Shown here: piece by piece, positions 8,493 to 17,027 of the stretch
Position numbering within the stretch: position 1 is the stretch's first letter
How the letters are laid out: each line of letters starts with the position of its first letter
DNA from: JAJFUB01 sp964622325
Lineage (GTDB): Bacteria; Armatimonadota; Zipacnadia; Zipacnadales; UBA11051
Assembly: GCA_964622325.1 (NCBI GenBank)
Contig: CAZUOJ010000017.1
Location: 1 to 50,518 of the forward strand
DNA length: 50,518 nt
Reading direction: 5' to 3'
Notes under the pieces: generated by a model
Seen by the model: the letters and a program-made list of their open reading frames with translations, nothing else
The model's database searches: none
Told to the model about the DNA's origin: nothing
Made by a program: the position numbers and the translations under genes

Positions 8493-11489
8493 TTAAGCTG
8501 CAGGCGCCTGTGTTTTCGGAGCTTCCGTGGCCAAAGGCGGAGCCGTCAGAACTTCTTTAACAATTTGTGCGAGCTTACGAATATCATAAGGCTTCACAAT
8601 GCCCGCCAGAAAGCCGTAATCGCGATAATTTTGCATCACAGCATCGGCCGAATAGCCGCTACAAACGATCACACGCACAAGAGGGTCCAGCTGTTGCAGA
8701 TGGCGCATTGCTTCCAGGCCGCCCATTCCGCCGCGCACCGTCAGATCCAAAATGACAAGATCAAAGGGGCGTCCTTCTTCTAGAGCTTGTTGATAGGCCT
8801 GTATGGCGGCCGCGCCCTCCTCCACGCTACATACTTCATAGCCCAGCCGTTGTAAAGTGAGCTGAGCCACTTCCCGCAGCGCTGGCTCGTCATCCATAAG
8901 CAACAAACGGCCGGAGCCGTACGCCAGCTCCGTCGGCTTTGGCGCCGGCGCTGCCGGCGCTGTCTGCTCCGTTAAGGCGGGCAAACAAATAGTGAAGGTG
9001 GCGCCCTGTCCCACATGCGAGGACACCGCAATATGTCCTCCGTGACGGATAATGATAGAATGGGCAATAGCCAGGCCCAATCCACTGCCCTGTTGTTTTG
9101 TTGTAAAATAGGGGTCAAAAATACGCGGCAGATGCTCAGGCGGAATGCCATGCCCTTCATCTTTAATGACAAGGGCGATATGGGGCTCGGGCTGCCGACA
9201 ATCAGCGCACAGCTCGCTGGCTGATCGCATTTGCAAAGACACATGCAGGCAGCCGCCCAGGGGCATTGCCTGCACGGCATTGATGGCCAGATTCTGCACG
9301 ACTTGTCCGATTTGGGCCGGATCCACTTCCACATAAGGCAAGGGCTCTTGCGCCTGAAAGTCCAGCCGCACTGGGGAGCCCGCCAGCGCCAATTCCAGAT
9401 GCTCTCGCACCAGGGGCTCCAGGGCAATAATTTTCTTAATCGGTTCGCCGCCCTTGGCAAAGGTGAGCAGCTTCTGTGTCAGCTCCGCCGCGCGCTGGCA
9501 GGCGCTTTGGGCGGCCTGCAAAGCTTGCTTTTGCTCGGCGGAATTCAGGGGCAGCAGCTCCGCCAGCTGCACATTGCTCATAATCCCGGCTAACAAATTA
9601 TTAAAATCATGAGCGATGCCGCTGGCGAGCAGGCCCAGCGATTCCAGACGCATAGCTTTGTCCGCTTCTTCCTGCAGGCGTGTTTGCAGGCTTATGTCGC
9701 GGAAAGCCATCACGGCGCCGATAATACGGCTTTCCTGATCAAAAATCGGCGCCGCGCTATCGGCAATCAAATGTTCCGTGCCGTCCCGGGCAATCAGCAC
9801 TGCTTTTTCCAGCGAGGCCGCAATTTTTTGCTGTTCCAGCGCGTGTTTTAAAGGACAGGGCAACGGCTCCCGCGTGTCCTGATGTACGATACGCAAAATT
9901 TCTTCCAGGGGGCGCCCCAGCACTTCATTTTCTTTCCAGCCTGTGAGCATTTCTGCGATTTTATTGAACACTGTAATGCGACAGTCAATATCAGTCGCCA
10001 CGACCGCATCGCCGATGCAGCGCAGAGTCACGCGCAGCCGTTCTTTTTCGGCGGCGAGGGCTTCTTCTGCCCTCTTGCGTTCTGTGATATCACGGGCTAC
10101 GCCGCGATAGCCGCAAACGCGGCCTCCTCTGTCCAGGATAGGCACGCCATTTGTTTCCGTGATAATCTCTTCGCCGTTTTTCTTGAAGCGTCTGATTTGT
10201 AAATGCCTGATCGGCGCTCCACGGGGGGCCAGCAGTTCTATCTCGCTTTTGACGCGCGTGGCCTCCTCGGGCGGCATAAATTCCCAGGGCGTTTTGCCCA
10301 CAATCTCTTCCGGGGCATAACCTAAAATCTCCTTTACACGCGGGCTGGCGTATGTGTACACGGCGTTTTCATCAATCTCCCAGATCCAATCGGGAATTGT
10401 TTCCACAAGCGTGCGATACAGGGCTTCTTGCTCTCTTAATTGCTCTTGGGAGGCCTGAAGCGCTTCCAGCGTCAAATTCAAATGTCGAGCCAGATCCCCC
10501 AATTCATCATTCCCTGTTAAACGGATACGTGCGGCGGGATTTGCCTGGGCGCTGATGGCCGCTAGCTCTTTTTTCAGTTTGGCAAGCCGTTTCAACATTC
10601 CCTGTTCCAGGATAAGCAGAAAAAACAGGATAAAGCCCAGGCTGAAAATGACGATTAACGTAGACATATTCTTGACGGCTTCTTGCGCCTGTAATAAAAG
10701 CCTGCGTCCATCTGCGACACGGAGCACAGCTACAGGCTGTCCTTCGGGATCATACAAAAAGGAATAGGCGGCAATAATGTCCTGCTCTTCCCATTGACAG
10801 TAGGGCTTCTTTTTATTCATTAGGGACAGGAAAAGAGACTGATCGGAGGGCGCGAGCGAATACAGGGGCCAAAGCTGGATATGCAGATGCGTGGCCCGGC
10901 GGATAGGCTCCAATTCTTTATCATTGAGCAGGCGCCCAAATATCAATGTGCCGCGGCTGGGGCCCTTTTCGTTGCTGGGCAGAATGGGACGCGCAACAAT
11001 CAAGAGCAGGCCCCAGGGGCTTTGCAGCACGCCCTTTCGCGCTGGATTCTCTGGCGAATGGCGCATCAATGGCTGGCCCGGCCTGAGCAGAGCGCAAAAA
11101 TCGGCAGGCAAGGGCGCACTACTTTTATTTGTAAAATCGAACCAACGCGCATACACAATCTTGCCGGAACGATGCACATAAGCCACAAGATTGGCGCCTA
11201 TTCTTGAAAAAGTGTCTAAAAGCAAATTTGCTTTCCTGTATTCTTCATTATTATCCTCAATGAAAGCATATGTGTCGTCCCAGGAAGCCCAGTCATGACA
11301 GGAAGTATCCAGACTGTTCAGGCGTTGGGCGATAAGCTCTTTGACTTGGAGAGTGTGTTTCTCAATATCCTGCAATTCCGTTTGCGCATAATTCGCCAAA
11401 AGGATTTTTTTCGCAATATAAAAAAGGCTGCTTGTCAACGCTAAGAGGCCGACACAGCAAAAGAGCAATATCTTATAGCGCAGCGACAT
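8493..11489 (-). CDS. CHASE4-PAS-PAS hybrid sensor histidine kinase
   Basis: A 998-residue membrane hybrid kinase. A first membrane helix (about residues 5-28) is followed by an extracytoplasmic CHASE4 sensor marked by CHDWASWDDTYAF, then a second helix (about 270-292, LIVIFSLGFILFFLLILEQG) and a HAMP-like linker. Two PAS domains follow (about 360-475 and 490-605; first with DWIWEIDENAVYTYASPRV, second with GDAVVATDIDCRITVFNKIA). The kinase has H-box GIAHDFNNLLAG and an ATPase domain with NLAINAVQAM, DEGHGIP and GSGLGLAIAHSI. The C-terminal receiver has LLMDDEPALR, phospho-acceptor site LVILDLTVRGG and the lysine in GIVKPYD. It would phosphorylate its own receiver and pass phosphate to an unseen output. 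No partner response regulator is adjacent. A ribosome site AGGGA precedes the ATG. Confidence 0.9.
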   Translation of the reverse strand: MSLRYKILLFCCVGLLALTSSLFYIAKKILLANYAQTELQDIEKHTLQVKELIAQRLNSLDTSCHDWASWDDTYAFIEDNNEEYRKANLLLDTFSRIGANLVAYVHRSGKIVYARWFDFTNKSSAPLPADFCALLRPGQPLMRHSPENPARKGVLQSPWGLLLIVARPILPSNEKGPSRGTLIFGRLLNDKELEPIRRATHLHIQLWPLYSLAPSDQSLFLSLMNKKKPYCQWEEQDIIAAYSFLYDPEGQPVAVLRVADGRRLLLQAQEAVKNMSTLIVIFSLGFILFFLLILEQGMLKRLAKLKKELAAISAQANPAARIRLTGNDELGDLARHLNLTLEALQASQEQLREQEALYRTLVETIPDWIWEIDENAVYTYASPRVKEILGYAPEEIVGKTPWEFMPPEEATRVKSEIELLAPRGAPIRHLQIRRFKKNGEEIITETNGVPILDRGGRVCGYRGVARDITERKRAEEALAAEKERLRVTLRCIGDAVVATDIDCRITVFNKIAEMLTGWKENEVLGRPLEEILRIVHQDTREPLPCPLKHALEQQKIAASLEKAVLIARDGTEHLIADSAAPIFDQESRIIGAVMAFRDISLQTRLQEEADKAMRLESLGLLASGIAHDFNNLLAGIMSNVQLAELLPLNSAEQKQALQAAQSACQRAAELTQKLLTFAKGGEPIKKIIALEPLVREHLELALAGSPVRLDFQAQEPLPYVEVDPAQIGQVVQNLAINAVQAMPLGGCLHVSLQMRSASELCADCRQPEPHIALVIKDEGHGIPPEHLPRIFDPYFTTKQQGSGLGLAIAHSIIIRHGGHIAVSSHVGQGATFTICLPALTEQTAPAAPAPKPTELAYGSGRLLLMDDEPALREVAQLTLQRLGYEVCSVEEGAAAIQAYQQALEEGRPFDLVILDLTVRGGMGGLEAMRHLQQLDPLVRVIVCSGYSADAVMQNYRDYGFLAGIVKPYDIRKLAQIVKEVLTAPPLATEAPKTQAPAA

Positions 11490-11846
11490 GTGTATCCCTG
11501 CCTACAGCGCAAAACGACACTGTTTTTCCAATGGATTCTTGCAAAAAATTTATTTTCAAAATTTTTATCGTTTTTGTAACAAATATCTTTAATGAAAAAT
11601 AATTTATAGCGTTGCAAAGATTGGCCTTGTGTTTTTCCCAGCTTTACATTTTGTAGAAGCCAATGAATCAATGGATTTTTTCTGGAAAGCAGAGCGCATG
11701 TACACATAAGAGAAAATAGGAACGCACAAAAGCATAAAGCCTGATGTATGCGGAACAGGCTTGACGAAGAAAGCCAGAGACGAATATTATTCCTGTCGAT
11801 AATCAATACAAGCGAGGGCGTCTTTGGCGTCCTGAAGGAGGCAGTG
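11490..11846. other. Divergent intergenic region
   Basis: This 357-base gap separates the divergently transcribed hybrid kinase and the Ala/Pro-rich secreted protein. It is A+T-rich near the kinase start and must carry promoters for both genes, but I could not pick a convincing -35/-10 pair. The last hundred bases are open in the frame of the downstream gene, but the ribosome site favours the later ATG at 11847. I see no hairpin terminator or RNA gene in it. Confidence 0.4.
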
Positions 11847-13136
11847 ATGCGCATTCTCATAATCGCATTATCAGGCGTGCTGATTATCTCCTGTGCTGTG
11901 CTATGGGCGCAGGAAACAGCGGATATATGTTTGGGCGGGGGGCTTGTGGCGCGGCTGCGGGAGCGAGGGCCCTTTGCCAGTGTGGCGGAGCGCGCTGCCC
12001 ATGTAGATAAAAAGATTGTGGAGATTGTCTCCACAAAAGACACGCTGCACCCGCAAGTCTCTGTGAAGCAGCAAAATAATCGCTGGACTGTTTATGCCTG
12101 GGATATAGCTGTGCTGACAGTGTATCCGGCTGAGGCGAAGGCAAATGGCCTGAGCGAGAAAGCGCTGGCGGAGATGTGGGCGCGCAACTTGCGGCAGCAA
12201 TTGCCCAAAGCAACGCCTTGCAGCAAATTGCCGCCGGAAATGCTCGGCTATGGCAAAAATCCTGCTTCCAGCGCCCGCACATCGACGCCCTCTGCTGCCG
12301 CCGTCCAGACTCCCAGCACGGCCGCGTCCCGCGCGCAAACAGTCAGAACATCAACGCCTGCTCCGCCGGCGCAAGCTGCAGCCCAAAAGCCGGCGGCGCC
12401 TGTATCGGCTCCGGAAAAGCCCAAAACAGCGCCGGCAGCGGCTACAGCCTCGAATGCGCCAGCTGCTGCCCTGCCCAAGCCTCCCGCTGCCGCTCAGCCG
12501 GCAGCATTTACAGGGACGGAAAGCGGCGCGCTATTATTAATAGTGGATGCGATGCGAGCGGCGCGCGAAATGAATGACGAGGAATGGACGGCACGCAAAG
12601 AAGCCTGCGCCAAAGAGCTGTATGCCCATCTTGTGCGCTATCTCACAGGGCAGGCGCCCGTCGCTGCCAGCAAGCCGAAGGAAACGCCAGCCGCCGCCAC
12701 AAAGCCTTTGCCCGTGGAAAAGCCCGCTATGCCCGCCAAGCCCGCTGCAGCTCAGGCAACAGTTCCGTCTCCGCCCGCGGCAAAGCCTCCCGCTACGCCC
12801 GCCAAGCCTCCTGTGCCCGCTACGCCAGCGAAGCCTGGAGCCGCGCCCAAGCCCGCGCCCGCCGCGCCAGCAGAAGCTATAAGCAAGCCGCCTGCGCCGG
12901 CAGCCGCCGCGGATCCCTCCATGGCGAAAGTGCCGCAGAAGAATCGCATACGCGCTAAATTTGCTGCCGCCAAGCCTGTCTATGATAAGCTGGCCGCCAG
13001 CGATCCTGAGGCGGCCAAGCCGATTGCGGAAAAGCTGGCTGCCTCGCGGAAGGCTTTTGCTGCCGGCAATTTTGACGAAGCAGAAAAATATGTGGATGAG
13101 GCTTTAGCCGCTTTGGGCGTGACTTTTAAGGAATAA
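11847..13136 (+). CDS. Secreted Ala/Pro-rich protein with MscS-associated-like N-domain
   Basis: A 429-residue exported protein. AAGGAGG ends five bases before the chosen ATG, which gives a clean signal peptide MRILIIALSGVLIISCAVLW; an open frame of 33 more codons upstream has no ribosome site. Residues about 25-120 (SVAERAAHVDKKIVEI, then AWDIAVLTVYPAEAKANG and MWARNLRQQL) resemble a periplasmic domain that I know from the N-terminus of some MscS-type channels and other cyanobacterial membrane proteins. A long Ala/Pro/Lys linker then holds a short folded insert (about 225-265). The C-terminal 75 residues (KNRIRAKFAAAKPVYDKLA) look like a helical TPR-like hairpin. No enzymatic motif is visible. 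The proline-rich part could span the periplasm or peptidoglycan. Function unknown. Confidence 0.6.
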   Translation: MRILIIALSGVLIISCAVLWAQETADICLGGGLVARLRERGPFASVAERAAHVDKKIVEIVSTKDTLHPQVSVKQQNNRWTVYAWDIAVLTVYPAEAKANGLSEKALAEMWARNLRQQLPKATPCSKLPPEMLGYGKNPASSARTSTPSAAAVQTPSTAASRAQTVRTSTPAPPAQAAAQKPAAPVSAPEKPKTAPAAATASNAPAAALPKPPAAAQPAAFTGTESGALLLIVDAMRAAREMNDEEWTARKEACAKELYAHLVRYLTGQAPVAASKPKETPAAATKPLPVEKPAMPAKPAAAQATVPSPPAAKPPATPAKPPVPATPAKPGAAPKPAPAAPAEAISKPPAPAAAADPSMAKVPQKNRIRAKFAAAKPVYDKLAASDPEAAKPIAEKLAASRKAFAAGNFDEAEKYVDEALAALGVTFKE

Positions 13137-13157
13137 AACGCAATTCGCAATTCCTGA

Positions 13158-13226
13158 TTTTGCGCCTTTGCCTGCTTGTGGGCCATTCACAGCCCTAAGC
13201 GACAAAGAAAAAAGCGCGGCGCAAAA
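13158..13226. terminator. Possible bidirectional terminator between convergent genes
   Basis: The arms TTTTGCGCC and GGCGCAAAA are a perfect nine-base inverted repeat, with an inner GGGC...GCCC hairpin between them. A run of six T follows about 10 bases later on the + strand. The position between the convergent ends of the Ala/Pro-rich protein and the MttB-family gene fits a shared transcription stop, but the long spacing between the arms makes this uncertain. Confidence 0.3.
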
Positions 13227-13273
13227 GGCAGCCCATTTTTTGCATTGAAGACAGATTGCGCGGCTTTGAGGAA

Positions 13274-14704
13274 TTATTCGCCCAGCAATTCTTTCCGGGC
13301 GGCCGCGACAATCTCCCGCAGCGTTTTATCCAATTCCTCGTTTATAGGCTCAATTTCGTGAGACGCCAGCAATTCCTGGCGTTTGCGAATGACTCTTTCT
13401 TCCGTGCTTAACGCGCCTTCTTCCTGCCAGGCCTGATAAAATTGGCGATCGAGAAGCGTGGGCAACCATATTTCGCGGCGAAAATAACGCGCTGTATGTT
13501 CCTCGCCTAAAAAGCTGCCGCCCGGGCCCACAGCCAGGCTTGTCTCAAAGCCCATCGCTTCGGCGCTGAAATCTATTTCCCGCAGGACACTTTCCACAAA
13601 GCTAATGACTTCATCTTGAAAGACAAGCATATCCGCCGAGGCGGCTTGATCCACGCCACTGATGCCCATATGCCCGAAAATGTCTGCCCCGGCAGCCGCT
13701 CCTAAAACGAGGCTTATCCCGATTTCCAGCCCGGCTTGCGCATCCACGCGTTTGCTGTCTGTAAGCCCCACATTGATGTATACAGGCAGACCATAATATT
13801 GGCCCATTTGCGTCATCGCCACGCCGAATATCGCCTGCTCTGGCCCAGAAAAAATCAATTGAGTTGTGCGCATATCAAAGGCATGAGGAATGCCGCCATA
13901 ACATACAGCTACGCCGGGCTGAATGAGCTGTGTCACGCAAATGCCCGCCAAAATCTCGGCATTTTCCTGCGCTATCGTCCCGGCTAATGTGCAAGGCGCC
14001 GACACGCCCATTTGCGCCATCGGCCCAATGGCCACAGGCAAATACAAATGTGCTGTCTCATATAAAAGATCTATGCCATGGAAGGGAAAGCGAAGGGGAC
14101 TAATAGGCTCCAAAAACGGATATGTATAGGGATATTGCCGCGCCGCTTGCTCGCTGCCCCGGAGAGCAATCATCATTTCATTGAGATAGCGTGCGGAAGC
14201 CCGATCGTGCAGCCACAGAGTGGGCGGCTTTGTTGTATGGCGCATCAGCTCCGCCAGCACTTCAAGGCAACGCACAGGCACAGGCACATCCTGCGGATCC
14301 GTCATAGCGCCCACGATGTTGATGTGCGGCAAGGCGTCGCCCAGCCGAGCGGCAATCGCCACATCCGCCAGCCGCGCATAACGGCGGGGGCCGCCCAATT
14401 CATCGATCCAGCTCGCCTCGCCCGCGATGCTGTTATAATTCCTTTGCCCCTGGCCAAAAGCGGCTGTGCGCCGCAAATCCCGTCCGTATAATGTGTATTG
14501 CTTGCCACATTGCTCCAGCGCCCATACTACAAGCTCCTCAGGAATGCGCACCCGTTGAGAAGAAAAATCCACATCAGCGCCGGCTTCCGCAAAACGCTGT
14601 AATGTCTCAGAATGAGGAATCTCCACGCCTATATCCCTTAATAGCCGCAAAGAATGCTCATGTAGACGCTGGATTTGCTCCTGTGTCAAGACGCTGACCT
14701 TCAT
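13274..14704 (-). CDS. MttB-family (trimethylamine methyltransferase-like) protein, non-pyrrolysine
   Basis: A 476-residue member of the MttB superfamily, whose known members move a methyl group from a quaternary or tertiary amine to a corrinoid protein. The N-terminus LTQEQIQRLHEHSLRLLRDI followed by GVEIPHSETL is the typical opening of the family, and GGSFLGEEHTARYFRREIW is the conserved C-terminal block. There is no in-frame amber codon, so it belongs with the non-pyrrolysine members (such as glycine betaine or carnitine demethylases), not true trimethylamine methyltransferase. GAAGGAG lies six bases before the ATG. It is the second gene of a two-gene unit, 48 bases after a URO-D-family gene. 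No corrinoid-binding protein is encoded in this window, so the methyl acceptor is unknown. Confidence 0.85.
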   Translation of the reverse strand: MKVSVLTQEQIQRLHEHSLRLLRDIGVEIPHSETLQRFAEAGADVDFSSQRVRIPEELVVWALEQCGKQYTLYGRDLRRTAAFGQGQRNYNSIAGEASWIDELGGPRRYARLADVAIAARLGDALPHINIVGAMTDPQDVPVPVRCLEVLAELMRHTTKPPTLWLHDRASARYLNEMMIALRGSEQAARQYPYTYPFLEPISPLRFPFHGIDLLYETAHLYLPVAIGPMAQMGVSAPCTLAGTIAQENAEILAGICVTQLIQPGVAVCYGGIPHAFDMRTTQLIFSGPEQAIFGVAMTQMGQYYGLPVYINVGLTDSKRVDAQAGLEIGISLVLGAAAGADIFGHMGISGVDQAASADMLVFQDEVISFVESVLREIDFSAEAMGFETSLAVGPGGSFLGEEHTARYFRREIWLPTLLDRQFYQAWQEEGALSTEERVIRKRQELLASHEIEPINEELDKTLREIVAAARKELLGE

Positions 14705-14752
14705 AAGCAGCTCCTTCAGCGAAAAATCTGCTAAATAGGGGGCAAATGCTTC

Positions 14753-15907
14753 TTAAAGCAGCGGCAAGCCGAAATAGCGCCGATACGCGTTCACATATGC
14801 CAAAAACAGATCTGTCTTTACATTCTCATGGATGCAATTGCTGGACATTAAAATATGTCCGCCCTGTCCCCAGCCTTTTTGAATACATTCAATTGTATGG
14901 GCCTGCACTTCCTGCGGCGTGCCCGATGTCAGCAGCCAGCGAATATCAATGTTGCCAATAAATGTTTTGTCCGGATATGTTTGTTTCAAGCGCGCTAAAT
15001 CCATCCCCGCTGCAAAATCAATTTCTTCAAAGCCATTTACTTCTGATGTTATAAGAAAATCATCCAGCACAGGCCATAAATTGCCATCGGAGGCATTTGT
15101 CACGAAGACGCCTAATTGATGCAGAGCCCGCGCTTGCTCGCGAATGTTCAGGGCCACAAATTCTCGATAATCTGCAGGGCGGCACAGAGGGCCATGATCA
15201 GAGGCAAAATCTCCGCCTAAGCCGATAATTTCAGCGCCTTCAGCCACAAGCTGTTTAGCGCGCTGCAAGCCTATGAGCGCTTGCCGGCGAAAATATTCCG
15301 CCAGCAATTCCCGCTCCGTCACAAACCATTCTAGCATAAATTCAGGCAGCATAGCGATGCCCAGGCCATATACGGCGCAGAAAATGGGCAGATCCAGTCT
15401 TTTTTCCGCCATCATTCGGCGCGCCGCGCGAATAAGCTGAAAGCTTTCCGGCGGCATAACAGGGGGCTCAGGGGGCGGCTCCTGTAAAATGCGGCGCCAA
15501 TAAGCTTCCTGGGCGGCTTCATTCGGCGCGCCGGCCCGCTCGTCAGAAATTGCCCAGGATTTTATCCAGCCACTGTCCAGGCGTTGATACATTGTGTCGC
15601 CGAGGCGCCATGTATTCTTGTCCACACGGATGGGCTTTTGAGCAGGCGGGCCGCTGACTTCATATAAACGAATCAGATCAAAGCCCAAAATCTCGGCTAA
15701 TTCAATTTCATCGCGAGCCCATTGCTCTATCACATCAAGCCAATCTCTCTCCGCCAAACATTCCATCCGATAATGGAAGTTGGCGGCCACGCTGGGCCGT
15801 CCCAGCAATTCATCAGCCACAGGCGATTTAATCAGCTTCTCCCAAAAAGGCGTGCGATCCGGCTCCTGATGTGTAAATGCAGCCCAGACGCGCTCGCGGC
15901 TTGTCAT
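14753..15907 (-). CDS. URO-D family protein upstream of MttB-like gene
   Basis: A 384-residue protein with the N-terminal pattern TSRERVWAAFTHQEPDRTPF seen in the URO-D-like methyltransferase branch (relatives of MtaA and CmuA), not in haem-pathway HemE. The TIM-barrel blocks EGAEIIGLGGDFASDHGPL and MDLARLKQTYPDKTFIGNID support the family. At the place where relatives often carry an HxCG zinc motif, this protein has TNASDGN, so that ligand set is lost. A cysteine near the C-terminus (MSSNCIHENVK) remains. It is the first gene of a probable operon with the MttB-like gene, which suggests related methyl-transfer chemistry. The ribosome site is moderate. Substrate unknown. Confidence 0.8.
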   Translation of the reverse strand: MTSRERVWAAFTHQEPDRTPFWEKLIKSPVADELLGRPSVAANFHYRMECLAERDWLDVIEQWARDEIELAEILGFDLIRLYEVSGPPAQKPIRVDKNTWRLGDTMYQRLDSGWIKSWAISDERAGAPNEAAQEAYWRRILQEPPPEPPVMPPESFQLIRAARRMMAEKRLDLPIFCAVYGLGIAMLPEFMLEWFVTERELLAEYFRRQALIGLQRAKQLVAEGAEIIGLGGDFASDHGPLCRPADYREFVALNIREQARALHQLGVFVTNASDGNLWPVLDDFLITSEVNGFEEIDFAAGMDLARLKQTYPDKTFIGNIDIRWLLTSGTPQEVQAHTIECIQKGWGQGGHILMSSNCIHENVKTDLFLAYVNAYRRYFGLPLL

Positions 15908-16060
15908 CGATTTAAAGTCCCTTCTTGATTTTTACATCACAATAAATTTTTCTGCTGTTCTTCTGCTGTCCCTGTAAATAAGCCGTTTATTTGCTTCCTG
16001 CGACTTGCCAATTCTTCCTTTCTTGTCTTGCAGAAGACACAATTGTCTTTCAAAGATTCT

Positions 16061-16089
16061 TTGACTTTTATATGGCATTTTGCTAATCT
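16061..16089 (+). promoter_or_regulatory. Sigma70-type promoter of the 16147 gene
   Basis: TTGACT and TAATCT are separated by 17 bases in an A+T-rich gap, about 57 bases before the start codon. The gap is divergent; the minus-strand URO-D gene starts about 150 bases away on the other side. Confidence 0.6.
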
Positions 16090-16146
16090 TAAATTTGTCG
16101 GCTGTGTTTTGTGATTGTCAGAACAGGCGAACGAAGGAGGGGAAAA

Positions 16147-16962
16147 ATGCGTCACAGGCTGTTGTTCATTGTCCCAGCTTTTCTGCTCTGGCAGATGGCA
16201 GCGATGGGAGCCTGGGCAGGCTCCTGTCTTCTCATTGGCAGCAGCGAATTAGCGCTTGTCATATCAGGCGGAGCGCAAATTCACAAGACGCCAGATGAAG
16301 GAGCGTTTGTTCAGGGCACGATCCAATTGTATCCCCGCCAGCCTTTGCCACAAGGCCTGAATTCGATTTATTTTTTGGATGAACAGCCTTTGCTAGTGAG
16401 CGCAGATGCTCAACCCCTGATTACGATTAACACAGCCGAGCTTTCCGCCGGAAGGCATTCAATACGGCTTGAGGCTTTATCCGGCGCCCAGCTGGCGATG
16501 AGCAGCGGCAGCATTCCTCTTTATGTAAGCCATGAGGCGCTGGCGAACGCCCTATTCGGGCAGCTCTCTTCTTTGTTTGCTCCCTTCACGAAGGCTCATC
16601 GAAAATTTATCCCTCGCGAGATTGTGTATTTTGACAATAAAGAGGCAGATTTGGAAAAGCGCGGCATTTTGCAGCAGGGCCGCATATATATTACTTTGAC
16701 AGATTTAATTCGCCATATCGGCGGATCTATTGCCTGGGGGCCTTCAGGGAAATATGTGATTGTGCAAAAGAATGACATAAAAGTTAAAATTATTCCCGAC
16801 AGCATGCGCATTTATGTCAATGGCCAGCCGAGGCATCTGGATCGCTCGACATTCCGCCAAGATAATCGGCTTTTTGTGCCGATACGTCCTCTATTAGCTA
16901 TCTTCGGCCTGGCCCCAGAATGGAATCCCGTTGTCCGACGTGCCTATGTAAATACAAAATAA
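16147..16962 (+). CDS. Secreted copper-amine-oxidase-N-like domain protein
   Basis: A 271-residue exported protein. GAAGGAGG lies before the chosen ATG, giving the signal peptide MRHRLLFIVPAFLLWQMAAM; 12 upstream in-frame codons lack a site. The C-terminal 110 residues have the pattern of the copper amine oxidase N-terminal-like domain (a beta-strand stalk domain, not a catalytic one): RIYITLTDLIRHIGGSIAWG, then IYVNGQPRHLD and RLFVPIRPLLAIFGL ahead of the last aromatic strand. The N-terminal half is a beta-sandwich-like region. Such domains in this setting probably bind cell wall or polymers; that is inference. The adjacent deacetylase carries a similar domain, so the two may act at the same place in the envelope. 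Confidence 0.75.
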   Translation: MRHRLLFIVPAFLLWQMAAMGAWAGSCLLIGSSELALVISGGAQIHKTPDEGAFVQGTIQLYPRQPLPQGLNSIYFLDEQPLLVSADAQPLITINTAELSAGRHSIRLEALSGAQLAMSSGSIPLYVSHEALANALFGQLSSLFAPFTKAHRKFIPREIVYFDNKEADLEKRGILQQGRIYITLTDLIRHIGGSIAWGPSGKYVIVQKNDIKVKIIPDSMRIYVNGQPRHLDRSTFRQDNRLFVPIRPLLAIFGLAPEWNPVVRRAYVNTK

Positions 16963-17027
16963 ATTAGTTTATTTAACACATTCTGCTTGTTCGCCAAAAA
17001 GCTGAATAAAAAGAAGCTAGCGGGTTC

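Noticed and set aside
13274..14704. True pyrrolysine-containing trimethylamine methyltransferase
   Set aside because: The frame contains no in-frame TAG, and no pyl genes are seen.
13137..16146. Cobalamin riboswitch for the methyltransferase-like operon
   Set aside because: No B12-box-like conserved segment or fitting leader was seen upstream of the operon.
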